From the NCBI RefSeq assembly GCF_014193285.1, contig NZ_JACHZE010000003.1, positions 458,065 through 522,064 of the forward strand: a DNA stretch of 64,000 bases. The letters are read 5' to 3'. This stretch comes from Atlantibacter sp. RC6. Its GTDB lineage: Bacteria > Pseudomonadota > Gammaproteobacteria > Enterobacterales > Enterobacteriaceae. Position numbers and translations under genes: made by a program. Numbering within the stretch: position 1 is the stretch's first letter; each line of letters begins with the position of its first letter. The notes under the pieces are model-generated. The model was not told where the DNA came from, searched no databases, and was given only the letters and a program-made list of their open reading frames with translations. Below, in pieces: positions 56,901 to 64,000 of the stretch.

Positions 56901-57042
56901 TAACAGCTTCCCGGTATTTCTGAATGGAGATATCGGGGGCTTAGCCTTTGCTTTGATCTGATGCGTCACCTGCACGATACATATTCTGTATATTTATTAA
57001 TCAGGACGTCACCATAAGGAGCATCATATGTCACAACATGAA
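56901..57042. other. Short spacer carrying a truncated ORF start
   Basis: ATG 57029 has AAGGAG seven bases before it and encodes MSQHEEGRTRTGTYFYG, stopping at 57080 inside the tRNA-derived sequence. It looks like a gene start cut by insertion of the element at 57043. Confidence 0.4.
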
Positions 57043-57092
57043 GAAGGCCGGACTCGAACCGGCACGTATTTCTACGGTTGATTTTGAATCAA
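57043..57092 (-). tRNA. leuX: tRNA-Leu(CAA) (leuX) fragment, probable attachment-site remnant
   Basis: 50 bases matching, on the minus strand, the anticodon arm through T-arm of leuX tRNA-Leu(CAA): TTGATTCAAAATCAACCGTA, then ACGTGCCGGTTCGAGTCCGG and CCTTC. The 5' half and the terminal CGGCACCA are absent, so it is not a functional tRNA. leuX is a classic integration target. Its position one base-block before ParA of a PFGI-1-type element identifies the fragment as an att end; the intact tRNA is predicted at the other junction. Confidence 0.82.
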
Positions 57093-57173
57093 AAACAAGC
57101 AGATAAGATAACTAATTCATAAGTCAGCGTTTTTCATTAAGGCCTTTTAAAGTCAACAAGAAAGGCACTGGTT

Positions 57174-58058
57174 ATGAAACACGCAAATCCCCCTGTTTTA
57201 TCCACGCTCATCGCCGCGATCCTCTCTACCAAAGGCGGCGTAGCGAAAATCACGGATACCGCCAACCTTGGCGGCTGGCTCGCCGATCAGGGACTAAAAG
57301 TCCTGATGATTGACGCCGATATCCGTCAGCCAACCCTCAGCAGCTACTACCCTCTCGACTACGAGGCTCCCGGCGGGATCTACGAGCTTATCGCGCACAA
57401 TGAGCTGGATCCCGCGATGATCGTCTCGCACACCGCCATTCCCGGTCTGGATATCATCATATCCAACGATCCGCGCGGCGAACTGATGAACCTGCTTCAG
57501 GCCGCGCCGGACGGCGTGATCCGTCTGCGCCATCTGGTACGCCAGATCCCCGGCTACGACATCATCCTGATCGATACCATCGGCGCACGCACCATCGCGC
57601 TGGAAATGGTCCTGCTGGCAAGCGATCTGGTGGTTTCTCCGGTGCTGCCGGAAATGCTCTCTGCACGCGAGTTCCTGCGCGGTACGCTGCAAATGTATCA
57701 GGATCTCCAGCCCTTTACCCGCTACGGCATCCCATTACCGCCACTGAAGGCCGTCATTAATAAACTCGACCACACCAACGATGCCCGCGAAATTCACCAC
57801 AATCTGCTTCAGGTATTGCAGCATAAACAACAGGAGCAGGAGCTGCTGGTTCCTACCGATATCCTGACGACCCCGGTTTACGCCAGCGTGGCCTACCGCC
57901 GGGCGGCGTCGCTGGGAATGCCGGTGCATCGGCTGGATGCCGCCAGACCGAAAGGACGCACAACCCCCTGCGCTGCCGAAACTATGCGCTCGCTGGCCGA
58001 GGAACTGTTCCCACAGTTTATTTCTCTGCCATCCCTGAATAGGGAGGGCATCGCATGA
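57174..58058 (+). CDS. parA: ParA-family partition ATPase of the integrative element
   Basis: 294 residues. ParA/MinD-type fold with ILSTKGGVAKIT at residues 17-27, VLMIDADIRQPTL (Walker A' region), IILIDTIGARTIALEMVLLA. The Walker A box is altered: K20GGVAK25IT lacks the usual GKT/S (G24 to A, T26 to I), which would be expected to weaken ATP binding. It works with the ParB three genes downstream to stabilise the excised element. Overlaps the next gene by four bases (ATGA). Confidence 0.85.
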   Translation: MKHANPPVLSTLIAAILSTKGGVAKITDTANLGGWLADQGLKVLMIDADIRQPTLSSYYPLDYEAPGGIYELIAHNELDPAMIVSHTAIPGLDIIISNDPRGELMNLLQAAPDGVIRLRHLVRQIPGYDIILIDTIGARTIALEMVLLASDLVVSPVLPEMLSAREFLRGTLQMYQDLQPFTRYGIPLPPLKAVINKLDHTNDAREIHHNLLQVLQHKQQEQELLVPTDILTTPVYASVAYRRAASLGMPVHRLDAARPKGRTTPCAAETMRSLAEELFPQFISLPSLNREGIA

Positions 58059-58429
58059 AACGGAAAATCTGGCGGGCATTTTGCTCGTACTACGCCCAAC
58101 AACCCTATGAAAAAGACGATGAAGTACTCGTGTACTTTGAAGCCGCCGACCGTGAAGAGGCGCGGGAAACCCTGCCGGTGTTAATGTCGCTGCTCTGGCA
58201 TATCCCACCGGAAAAAGTGGACTGCTACAACCTGGAGGATGAAGACGAGCTACGTGATAACTCCGGCTCTCTGACCGCGCCCAGAGACTGGCCGCTGTTT
58301 GAAATCGGCTGGTCCAGCAACAAGCCGCTCTACTCCAGCGATTTACCGCTATTGCTGCTGCCACCGCATCAGCAAACCCGACTGTGGGAAGCCTTTCTGG
58401 CCTGTCAGGAGGGAAATCGCGATGAATAA
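58055..58429 (+). CDS. Conserved integrative-element protein of unknown function
   Basis: 124 residues, acidic, no membrane segment (MKRKIWRAFCSYYAQQPYEK ... LPLLLLPPHQQTRLWEAFLA). Occupies the ParA-DnaB gap usual in this element class. Start ATG 58055 shares ATGA with the parA stop; its stop overlaps dnaB by eight bases. Confidence 0.72.
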   Translation: MKRKIWRAFCSYYAQQPYEKDDEVLVYFEAADREEARETLPVLMSLLWHIPPEKVDCYNLEDEDELRDNSGSLTAPRDWPLFEIGWSSNKPLYSSDLPLLLLPPHQQTRLWEAFLACQEGNRDE

Positions 58430-59777
58430 GCGCAAACGGCCACAACCGCCCCACTCCGTCGAAGCGGAACAATCAGTGCTCGGCGGCCTGATGCTGGATA
58501 ACGATCGCTGGGATGACGTCGCCACGCAGATTTCCGCGCAGGACTTCTTTATCTCCGCGCACCGCACTATATATAGCCATATGCAAACCCTGGTCGAACA
58601 AGGGAACCCTATCGACCTGATCACCCTGAGCGAATCGCTGGAACAGCAGGAACGGCTCGAACAGGTAGGTGGCTTCGCCTATCTGGCGGAGCTGTCAAAA
58701 AACACACCCAGCGCCGCCAATATCATTCCCTACGCGCAATACATTGCCAGCTACGGTGAACTGCGCCAGCTTCTGTTATTAGGCAATGAACTGAGCGATA
58801 TGGCAGGCCAGCCGCGCAACAATGTGGCCGAAGTACTGGCCTTTGCTGAACAAAAGCTGTTTGCCATTGCCCGGTCGCATCAGGACGGCGGCCTGACCGA
58901 TATCAGCGCCTGCTTTGACAACGTGCTGGCAGGCATCGCTCAACGCTATGAGGCTGAACGCGGTAGCCTCAGCGGCACACCGTCCGGGCTGGAACAGCTC
59001 GACGCCCTGACCTGCGGCTTCCAGCCTGCCGATCTGATTATCGCCGCCGCACGTCCTGCCGTGGGTAAAACCGCTTTCGCCCTGACGCTGTGCGTCAACG
59101 CGCTGATACGGCGCCCCACCCAGCCAGTGCAAATCTACAGCATGGAAATGTCGTCGGAGCAGTTACTACTGCGGCTGGTTTCTCTGCTTGGGCGCGTCTC
59201 ACAAACGCGACTACGCAGCGGCGATCTCAGTGATGATGACTGGCAGCAGATCGGCATCAGCGCCAACATCCTGATGACAGAATGGAAAGATCGCCTGCTG
59301 ATCGACGACTCCGGGATCCTCACTCCTTCCATTCTGCGCTGCCGCGCCAGACGATCGCTACGCCAGTATGGACTCCCTTCGCTGATCGTGGTTGATTACC
59401 TGCAACTAATGCGCAGCGGTGGCGCGGAAAACCGCAATCAGGAGATCTCGGCGATCTCCCGTTCGCTTAAGGCGCTGGCGAAAGAGTTAAGTTGCCCGGT
59501 ACTGGCGCTGTCACAACTTAACCGGGCGCTGGAGTCACGCCTTAACAAGCGTCCCTGCAATGCCGATCTGCGCGATTCCGGTTCTATCGAACAGGATGCC
59601 GACGTCATCTTATTCCTCTATCGCGATGAACTGTACGACCCCAACACGCTGGATCGGGGCATTGCTGAAGTCATCGTCAGTAAACAGCGTAACGGCCCGG
59701 TCGGCACGGTTCGCACGCGATTTATCAGCGATCAGACTCGCTTTGAATCGCTCGCCCTGCGGGGAGGCGCATCATGA
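58422..59777 (+). CDS. dnaB: DnaB-like replicative helicase of the integrative element
   Basis: 451 residues, hexameric 5'-3' helicase family. N-terminal domain begins PHSVEAEQSVLGGLMLDNDR; C-terminal RecA-like domain has Walker A AARPAVGKT (Gly215-Lys216-Thr217), VDYLQLMRSGG (Walker B), and SQLNRALESRLNKRP. ICE-borne DnaB proteins are thought to load on the excised circle. ATG 58422 has AGGAGGG upstream; the frame from 58299 is spurious. Overlaps parB by four bases. Confidence 0.93.
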   Translation: MNKRKRPQPPHSVEAEQSVLGGLMLDNDRWDDVATQISAQDFFISAHRTIYSHMQTLVEQGNPIDLITLSESLEQQERLEQVGGFAYLAELSKNTPSAANIIPYAQYIASYGELRQLLLLGNELSDMAGQPRNNVAEVLAFAEQKLFAIARSHQDGGLTDISACFDNVLAGIAQRYEAERGSLSGTPSGLEQLDALTCGFQPADLIIAAARPAVGKTAFALTLCVNALIRRPTQPVQIYSMEMSSEQLLLRLVSLLGRVSQTRLRSGDLSDDDWQQIGISANILMTEWKDRLLIDDSGILTPSILRCRARRSLRQYGLPSLIVVDYLQLMRSGGAENRNQEISAISRSLKALAKELSCPVLALSQLNRALESRLNKRPCNADLRDSGSIEQDADVILFLYRDELYDPNTLDRGIAEVIVSKQRNGPVGTVRTRFISDQTRFESLALRGGAS

Positions 59778-61258
59778 ACACGAAACTGACGTCGCTGGAG
59801 CTTCAGTCCCGCCTGCTACAGGGTAATTTTGATCGGGAACGCTCGTCTGACGATCGCTTTGCCGAACCGCTAACTGAAACCGCAATGGTCGTGACGCTGG
59901 AGCAGCTCCGCCCTTACGATCTCAATCCTCGGCTGATGCGTAACCCCAATTATGACGATATCAAAGCCTCGATTCGCCAGCGTGGGCTGGACACGCCGCC
60001 GCCGATCACCCGTCGTCCCGATCAGGACTACTACATCATCGCCAACGGCGGCAATACACGCCTGTCGATCCTCAATGAGCTATGGCGCGAAACGCACGAT
60101 GAACGGTTCTGGCGCATTCATTGCCTGTTCAAACCGTGGGGTGGAACGTCCGAACAGCCCGTGCTGGGCGAGCTGCGTTGCCTGATCGGCCACCTGGCAG
60201 AGAACGATCTGCACGGCAAACTCAGCTTTATCGAGCGAGCGCTGGGGATCAATAAAGCGCGGGAGCTGTACCAGCAGGTGGAGGAGTGCCAGCTCTCGCA
60301 GCGGGAACTGGCAGAGCACCTGAGAAACGATGGCTACCCGATCCACCAGTCGCATATCAGCCGGATGGAACAGACGCTTGAGTATCTGCTGCCCTGCATT
60401 CCTGAAGTGCTGTACGCCGGGATGGGCCGTCCGCAGGTGGAAAAACTGCTGTCCCTGCGGGCAGCGGCGCTGCAAAGCTGGCAACGCCATGCTAGCGGGG
60501 ATACAGGTTCCTTTGAGAGTCTCTTTTCCTCTGCGCTGTCGCTGTTCAACGATCAGCCTGAAGACTTCTTTATAGAACGGGTACAGGATGAGCTGCTGGG
60601 GCTGATGAGCCAGGCTCTGAATGTTGATTACAACCTGTTGTTGCTGGACGTCGATCCTTCAGAGCAGAAGCGCCAGGCCGTACTCGGCCCCACGCCGGAG
60701 CCGCCGCCTTATGTCCCTCCCGATGAACCCGAACCGCGCCCTGCTGCACGCAGGCGTAAACCAGACGAAGGCGAAATGCGTGGGGGAACGGTTATTCCAC
60801 CGCCGGAGTCAATGCCAGATGCCTCACCGCTGTGCGAAGGCAATGAACCTATTACGGATATCTGGCGTATTTCACCGCTCTTTGACTCAACCGAAGCATT
60901 ACAGTCGATAAGCGATCGGCTGGCATGGGATCTGGCAGAGTGTTGCGGTATCGAAGATCGGGTGATCGCGGATAACGATGACGACGGTGTTGGCTACCGA
61001 CTCAATACGCTCGATCCTGACCACCCCATGTTTTCCCGGCCACAGTCCCGCGCCTGCTGGGCGCTGCTGGCGGCGCTCAATGATATCCCTCTGACAGGAG
61101 AGCTGTCCGCCGCACTGACACCCGCCCTGTTTATTCGACGCGATGCGGGCGGTTTCTTCTTCAGCGATCTGTTTCTTATTAAAGCATTCCGGCTGATCCG
61201 TATTGTCCGCCGGATCAGAGAATTACAGCAGGAGGCACGCCATGATGCCGACAATTAA
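59774..61258 (+). CDS. parB: ParB-family protein of PFGI-1-class integrative element
   Basis: 494 residues. ParB/Spo0J nuclease-like N-terminal domain (about 40-190: LRPYDLNPRLMRNPNYDDIK, ANGGNTRLSILNELW, LIGHLAENDLHGKLSFIERA), an HTH-like segment (CQLSQRELAEHLRNDGYPIH), a Pro-rich linker at about 305-355 and a C-terminal domain of unknown fold. The length and layout fit the ICE ParB class rather than chromosomal ParB. The stop overlaps the DUF2857 gene by 17 bases. Confidence 0.9.
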   Translation: MNTKLTSLELQSRLLQGNFDRERSSDDRFAEPLTETAMVVTLEQLRPYDLNPRLMRNPNYDDIKASIRQRGLDTPPPITRRPDQDYYIIANGGNTRLSILNELWRETHDERFWRIHCLFKPWGGTSEQPVLGELRCLIGHLAENDLHGKLSFIERALGINKARELYQQVEECQLSQRELAEHLRNDGYPIHQSHISRMEQTLEYLLPCIPEVLYAGMGRPQVEKLLSLRAAALQSWQRHASGDTGSFESLFSSALSLFNDQPEDFFIERVQDELLGLMSQALNVDYNLLLLDVDPSEQKRQAVLGPTPEPPPYVPPDEPEPRPAARRRKPDEGEMRGGTVIPPPESMPDASPLCEGNEPITDIWRISPLFDSTEALQSISDRLAWDLAECCGIEDRVIADNDDDGVGYRLNTLDPDHPMFSRPQSRACWALLAALNDIPLTGELSAALTPALFIRRDAGGFFFSDLFLIKAFRLIRIVRRIRELQQEARHDADN

Positions 61259-61781
61259 CCAGGCCGTTTTGTCACAGGTGATACAGGAACTAAAAGACGG
61301 CAACGTGCGCTATTGCGAAGCGCTGGGCTTTGATCGCGAGGAACTGAACGAACTGAACTCCCTGACCTTTGAAGAGCTGATGCATCTGGGCAACACCTCA
61401 GCGCAGTTTCTGAAAATCACCATCAACCATGACGTGCTGCGCAAAATGCTGATCCAGGTACGGCAGGAACAAAAATTTCAGCAGATAGTCGGCCAGGCGG
61501 TACAACTGGGCGGCTCCATCGCCCTGATTAGCCACTATTTCGGTATCTCGACCGCTGAAATCAGCGCCCGCCGCCGATTACTGGGGATCCATGTTCGCCA
61601 AGGGCGCAACCAGGTTCCCGGCGAGGAGGAAGAAGCCGCGCTTTGGAACCGCTGGCAGGAGGTCAAAGTGGATAACCTGGACTCCATACAGGCGCTGGAA
61701 GCTATGATGCTGCTGGCTCAGGAACGTTCGCTCTCGCTTACCGTAGTCTGGAACCTGATCCGACAATGGGAAACGAGCTGA
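61242..61781 (+). CDS. DUF2857 family protein
   Basis: 179 residues, helical, with a central HTH-like stretch (SIALISHYFGISTAEISARR). Family is restricted to SPI-7/ICE-type elements beside parB. GGAGG six bases before ATG 61242. DNA-binding transcription or replication control is inferred. Confidence 0.83.
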   Translation: MMPTINQAVLSQVIQELKDGNVRYCEALGFDREELNELNSLTFEELMHLGNTSAQFLKITINHDVLRKMLIQVRQEQKFQQIVGQAVQLGGSIALISHYFGISTAEISARRRLLGIHVRQGRNQVPGEEEEAALWNRWQEVKVDNLDSIQALEAMMLLAQERSLSLTVVWNLIRQWETS

Positions 61782-61800
61782 GTAACCCATGGGGAACATC

Positions 61801-62934
61801 ATGACACCGTACATTCAGGCGCTGATCGACACGACCGGCGACAGGCTTCAGCAGCGAATGCAGAAGGATCCGTCTACCACCTCCGACAGCCTGCTGTTTA
61901 TGGGCAACGCGCATGACACCGTTCCGCGTCGCTTATTGCAGGATCCATTGTTATCGCCCAGAGATAAATTTGCCTGGCAGGTGATCCGGATGCAGGCGCA
62001 GGAGAACGGCGGCGCGGTGTTCCCCTCCTACAGCGAATTGCAGGTGCATCTTTCTAACCGCCCATTGGACGAAAAAGCCTCGCGCAGCACCGTCAGCCGG
62101 GCATTACTGATGCTGCGCCTGACGCGCTGGCTAAGCCTGTGCCACAAAGCGCGGGATCGCGTTTCCGGTCGTATTCTGGGCAATATCTACGCCCTGCACG
62201 ATGAACCGCTCACCGTGCTGGACGCCGTGCGTTTTGATGCCAGCTATCTGCATCTGCTGGAGCAATGCTCGCGGCACGAGAACAAAACCATCCGCGCCAC
62301 CGCGCAGGGCATTCTGTATGACATTCGCCAGGATACCAGCCTGCGCTACTTATCATCGCGCATTGATCTGCTGGAAGAACGCGCCCGTTGGCAACAGCGC
62401 CAGTCCTCTGAGGAGACTAAGCCCAAAACGTCCGGTCTCAATACGGTACCGGGTGGAATTTTACCAGGTACCAAACCGGGACTAAGCCGGAAACCGGGGC
62501 CTGGCGGCTTAGTCTCAAATCAGGACCAGGCTTCTGTACGTATTGTATCTACAGATATTTGTAATAGTACTACCGCGCGCGCGAACGACTCACCGCCTAA
62601 CTGGCCGCCAGAAATCCCACTGACGCATCCCGAAAAACAGCTTGTCCTGCAGGCGATGAAGAACATGCCATCCGCATTGCGCCAGGACGTGCTTGATGAC
62701 GCGGCCCGGCGCATCGCTCGCGGCGGCGTACAAAACCCACTCGCCTACCTGCTGGCTACGCTGCGCAAGGCGCAGGACGGCGAGTTTAATCAGTATCGAC
62801 GGGATAAACCTGCGCTGCCGGAGTTTGTGCCGCCTGTGGTTCCCGAGCCAGAAGAACCGGTACAGCCGCGCAAAAAGCGAGATATCAGTAAGTTGGTTGC
62901 GGAGATCCGGGCGCAGTGTCTGGGGAGTGTCTGA
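61801..62934 (+). CDS. STY4528-family island replication-associated protein
   Basis: 377 residues from ATG 61801 (GGGGA four bases upstream; ATG 61789 also possible). An N-terminal HTH-like region (FPSYSELQVHLSNRPLDEKA, SRSTVSRALLMLRLTRW) is followed by an extended basic region and a C-terminal helical domain (LRQDVLDDAARRIARGG). The STY4528 family is known from SPI-7 and relatives and annotated as an island replication protein. Last gene before the palindrome-rich noncoding region, which could be its target. Confidence 0.83.
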   Translation: MTPYIQALIDTTGDRLQQRMQKDPSTTSDSLLFMGNAHDTVPRRLLQDPLLSPRDKFAWQVIRMQAQENGGAVFPSYSELQVHLSNRPLDEKASRSTVSRALLMLRLTRWLSLCHKARDRVSGRILGNIYALHDEPLTVLDAVRFDASYLHLLEQCSRHENKTIRATAQGILYDIRQDTSLRYLSSRIDLLEERARWQQRQSSEETKPKTSGLNTVPGGILPGTKPGLSRKPGPGGLVSNQDQASVRIVSTDICNSTTARANDSPPNWPPEIPLTHPEKQLVLQAMKNMPSALRQDVLDDAARRIARGGVQNPLAYLLATLRKAQDGEFNQYRRDKPALPEFVPPVVPEPEEPVQPRKKRDISKLVAEIRAQCLGSV

Positions 62935-62962
62935 TGTTGTGACGGCTTTATCGATTTCTGCC

Positions 62963-63066
62963 CATATGTTTATAAAAACCGTTTTTATCGACATATGGTC
63001 GGAACATGTCGATGCCATAAACATATTTCGGCTATATGTTTAAAAAAATGCATTTTATCGACATAT
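62963..63066. repeat. Second copy of the repeat family seen before fic
   Basis: 62963-62997 reads CATATGTTTATAAAAACCGT then TTTTATCGACATATG, the near-exact reverse complement of the last Fic-array unit (30792-30826). 63004-63025 (ACATGTCGATGCCATAAACA TA) is the reverse complement of the second half-unit, and a further half-unit lies at 63033-63066. So about 1.5 units in the opposite orientation. Confidence 0.88.
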
Positions 63067-63448
63067 TTCCAGATGCTTGATTTGGGATGCCTGCGTTGTC
63101 AGTAGGAGTTAATGGATAAGAAGTACCCCATTTTTGATGTTTTTACAGCTTATAGGCTGTTTTTAGCCATTACAGCCTACAGGCTGTAAAAGCCGATGCC
63201 TTCATGCTTTTCAGCTGCATAGTTTAAAAAAATGACAATACAGGTACTTTTAGTACCTAAAAACGAAATAATTTAAACTATCCGGCTGCACAACATCGAT
63301 ATGGAAACCGTGCTGATGCCACTGGCATCACAGCAACGCCTATCAATTTATCACCAATCAATAGGCAAAAGGGTGATGCCAGTGGCATCAAAATTTACAG
63401 CTATAGAGAGTATTTCCAGAAGTACCACCCAATATCCGGATGACAAAA
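63067..63448. other. Noncoding region packed with nested palindromes
   Basis: Direct copies of a near-palindrome ACAGCTTATAGGCTGT (63145-63160) and TACAGCCTACAGGCTGTA (63171-63188). An outer inverted repeat ATAGTTTAAA (63219-63228) / TTTAAACTAT (63272-63281) encloses AGGTACTTTTAGTACCT (63242-63258). TGATGCCACTGGCATCA (63314-63330) and its reverse complement TGATGCCAGTGGCATCA (63374-63390) flank a GCCTAT...ATAGGC hairpin. Such density suggests an origin, transfer origin or multi-operator control region; not decided. An open frame at 63301-63660 is probably spurious. Confidence 0.7.
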
Positions 63449-63876
63449 TCATTGTGAATCTGGAAAAACTACCGGTTGGCGAGGCTTACGCAACACTGTG
63501 CCATCGAGGCCTGAATAACGCGGTTCTTCTTTTGCTTCATCGGACAATCGCACTACATTTCCATCAATCAATAAATGACCCCGGTCCATCAGAGTGTGTA
63601 AATCAGCTGCCAGGCACAAGCCATTTTCAACGGTCGGCGCTCCTCCACTTGCATGGCTGATAATATGTGCCGCTTCCAGCGCTAACCCTGTCCCTGTAAT
63701 AGCACAACGATTGTCCCAGTTAGTCATAACCCGAGAGCGAAAGACCCCTTGAGCTGGACGAATTTTCACTCGGGTATATTTTATTTCCTGCTTTTCAAAA
63801 TGAGGTATATCCAGGCGTTGACGTGCAAGCTCAGCCTTATACTCTGAATACAACTGTCCATTACCTAAGTTATCGT
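63449..63876 (-). pseudogene. HNH endonuclease gene truncated by an IS3-family element
   Basis: About 140 residues of HNH nuclease remain: MTNWDNRCAITGTGLALEAA, HIISHASGG, NGLCLAADLHTLMDRGHLLI. The N-terminal portion is missing because the reading frame runs without a stop into the insertion sequence (boundary at about 63876). Related but not identical to the nuclease at 54817. Unlikely to be expressed in its native form. Confidence 0.72.
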
Positions 63877-64000
63877 GACCTGCCCCCAGTATTAAACACA
63901 ATCGCCAGTTAGTAATGTCGGTTTGTTTACCTTCAATTTTTCCATTTCGCCAGCCCGCTGCAAATTCCGCTGGCGTCCGATAATTCAGTGAGGAATGAGG
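63876..64000 (-). mobile_element. IS3-family insertion sequence, transposase C-terminal end (partial)
   Basis: The terminal sequence TGACCTGCCCCCAGT at 63876-63890 is an IS3-family-type inverted end. On the minus strand from the window edge the frame reads PHSSLNYRTPAEFAAGWRNG then KIEGKQTDITN, the typical C terminus of an IS3-group DDE transposase (OrfB). It runs without stop into the HNH frame. The remainder lies beyond 64000. Confidence 0.85.

Larger units (their letters stand above)
57043..64000. mobile_element. SPI-7/PFGI-1-type integrative element, left end and replication/partition module (partial)
   Basis: Starts at the leuX fragment. Gene order ParA, small protein, DnaB, ParB, DUF2857 protein, STY4528-family protein, with ATGA and short overlaps throughout, is the conserved maintenance module of this ICE class. 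Conjugation, relaxase and integrase genes are not in the window, so mobility is not shown. The HNH and IS3 material at 63449-64000 is later cargo or decay. Confidence 0.85.

Noticed and set aside
57029..57079. Small functional peptide MSQHEEGRTRTGTYFYG
   Set aside because: Most of it is translated tRNA sequence; more likely a truncated gene start at the insertion point than a real peptide gene.
57043..57092. Functional tRNA-Leu gene
   Set aside because: The 5' half and the acceptor stem are missing.
63301..63660. 119-codon ORF after the palindrome region
   Set aside because: Its first third is made of the palindromes and the rest is antisense to the HNH remnant; no ribosome site.

Overview
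The window reads as one chromosome segment of a moderately GC-rich member of the Enterobacteriaceae. Nearest relatives are in the Enterobacter/Leclercia/Citrobacter/Kosakonia neighbourhood, but genus and species cannot be settled from sequence alone. Landmarks known from the last few minutes of the E. coli map occur here in broadly the same order: ettA, tsr, mdtM, yjiN, a symE remnant, topAI-yjhP and a leuX tRNA fragment. The material between them differs.

Layout. 1-1312: 3' end of ettA. 1736-17912: a complete group 2 (ABC-transporter-dependent) capsule locus. Region 1 (kpsF, kpsE, kpsD, kpsC, kpsS; kpsU is absent) runs rightward. Region 3 (kpsM, kpsT) and an AT-rich serotype region run leftward behind a JUMPstart/ops element. 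The serotype genes (TagD-like, LicD-like, a giant TPR-TagF-GT4 protein, an XcbB/CpsF-like protein and a secreted protein) point to a glycerol-phosphate, teichoic-acid-like capsule. 18542-21761: a LysR regulator, a divergent MDR dehydrogenase, and an orphan T6SS-type L,D-transpeptidase effector with its putative immunity protein. 22037-30603: the full AI-2 system lsrK-lsrR / lsrACDBFG. 30651-31900: a tandem repeat array abutting a Fic gene. 31945-34935: tsr with a FliA promoter, a yicN-like gene and a LysE-family exporter. 34932-40022: an AraC regulator and a fructose-asparagine-type locus (fraR, fraB, fraD, fraA, without fraE). 40136-44329: mdtM, two unknown genes, a universal stress protein and yjiN.

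44379-53815: a carbohydrate catabolic cluster with a MHS transporter, a FucI-like isomerase, an MFS transporter, an enolase-superfamily dehydratase, an SDR, a DapA/NanA-family aldolase, a GlcG-like protein and a LacI regulator. Three copies of one 16-bp palindrome mark its promoters. 53857-56900: small and decaying genes, including an Arg/Gln-rich periplasmic protein, an HNH nuclease, a symE remnant, topAI without its antitoxin gene yjhQ, and yjhP.

57043-64000: a leuX-derived tRNA-Leu fragment marks one end of an SPI-7/PFGI-1-type integrative element. Its replication/partition module (ParA, small protein, DnaB, ParB, DUF2857, STY4528 family) is followed by a palindrome-dense noncoding region and an HNH gene cut by an IS3-family element that leaves the window.

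The most notable non-gene signals are: a repeat family shared between the Fic promoter and the integrative element, the three-site LacI operator set, the nested palindromes at 63145-63390, and a candidate leader peptide before topAI.
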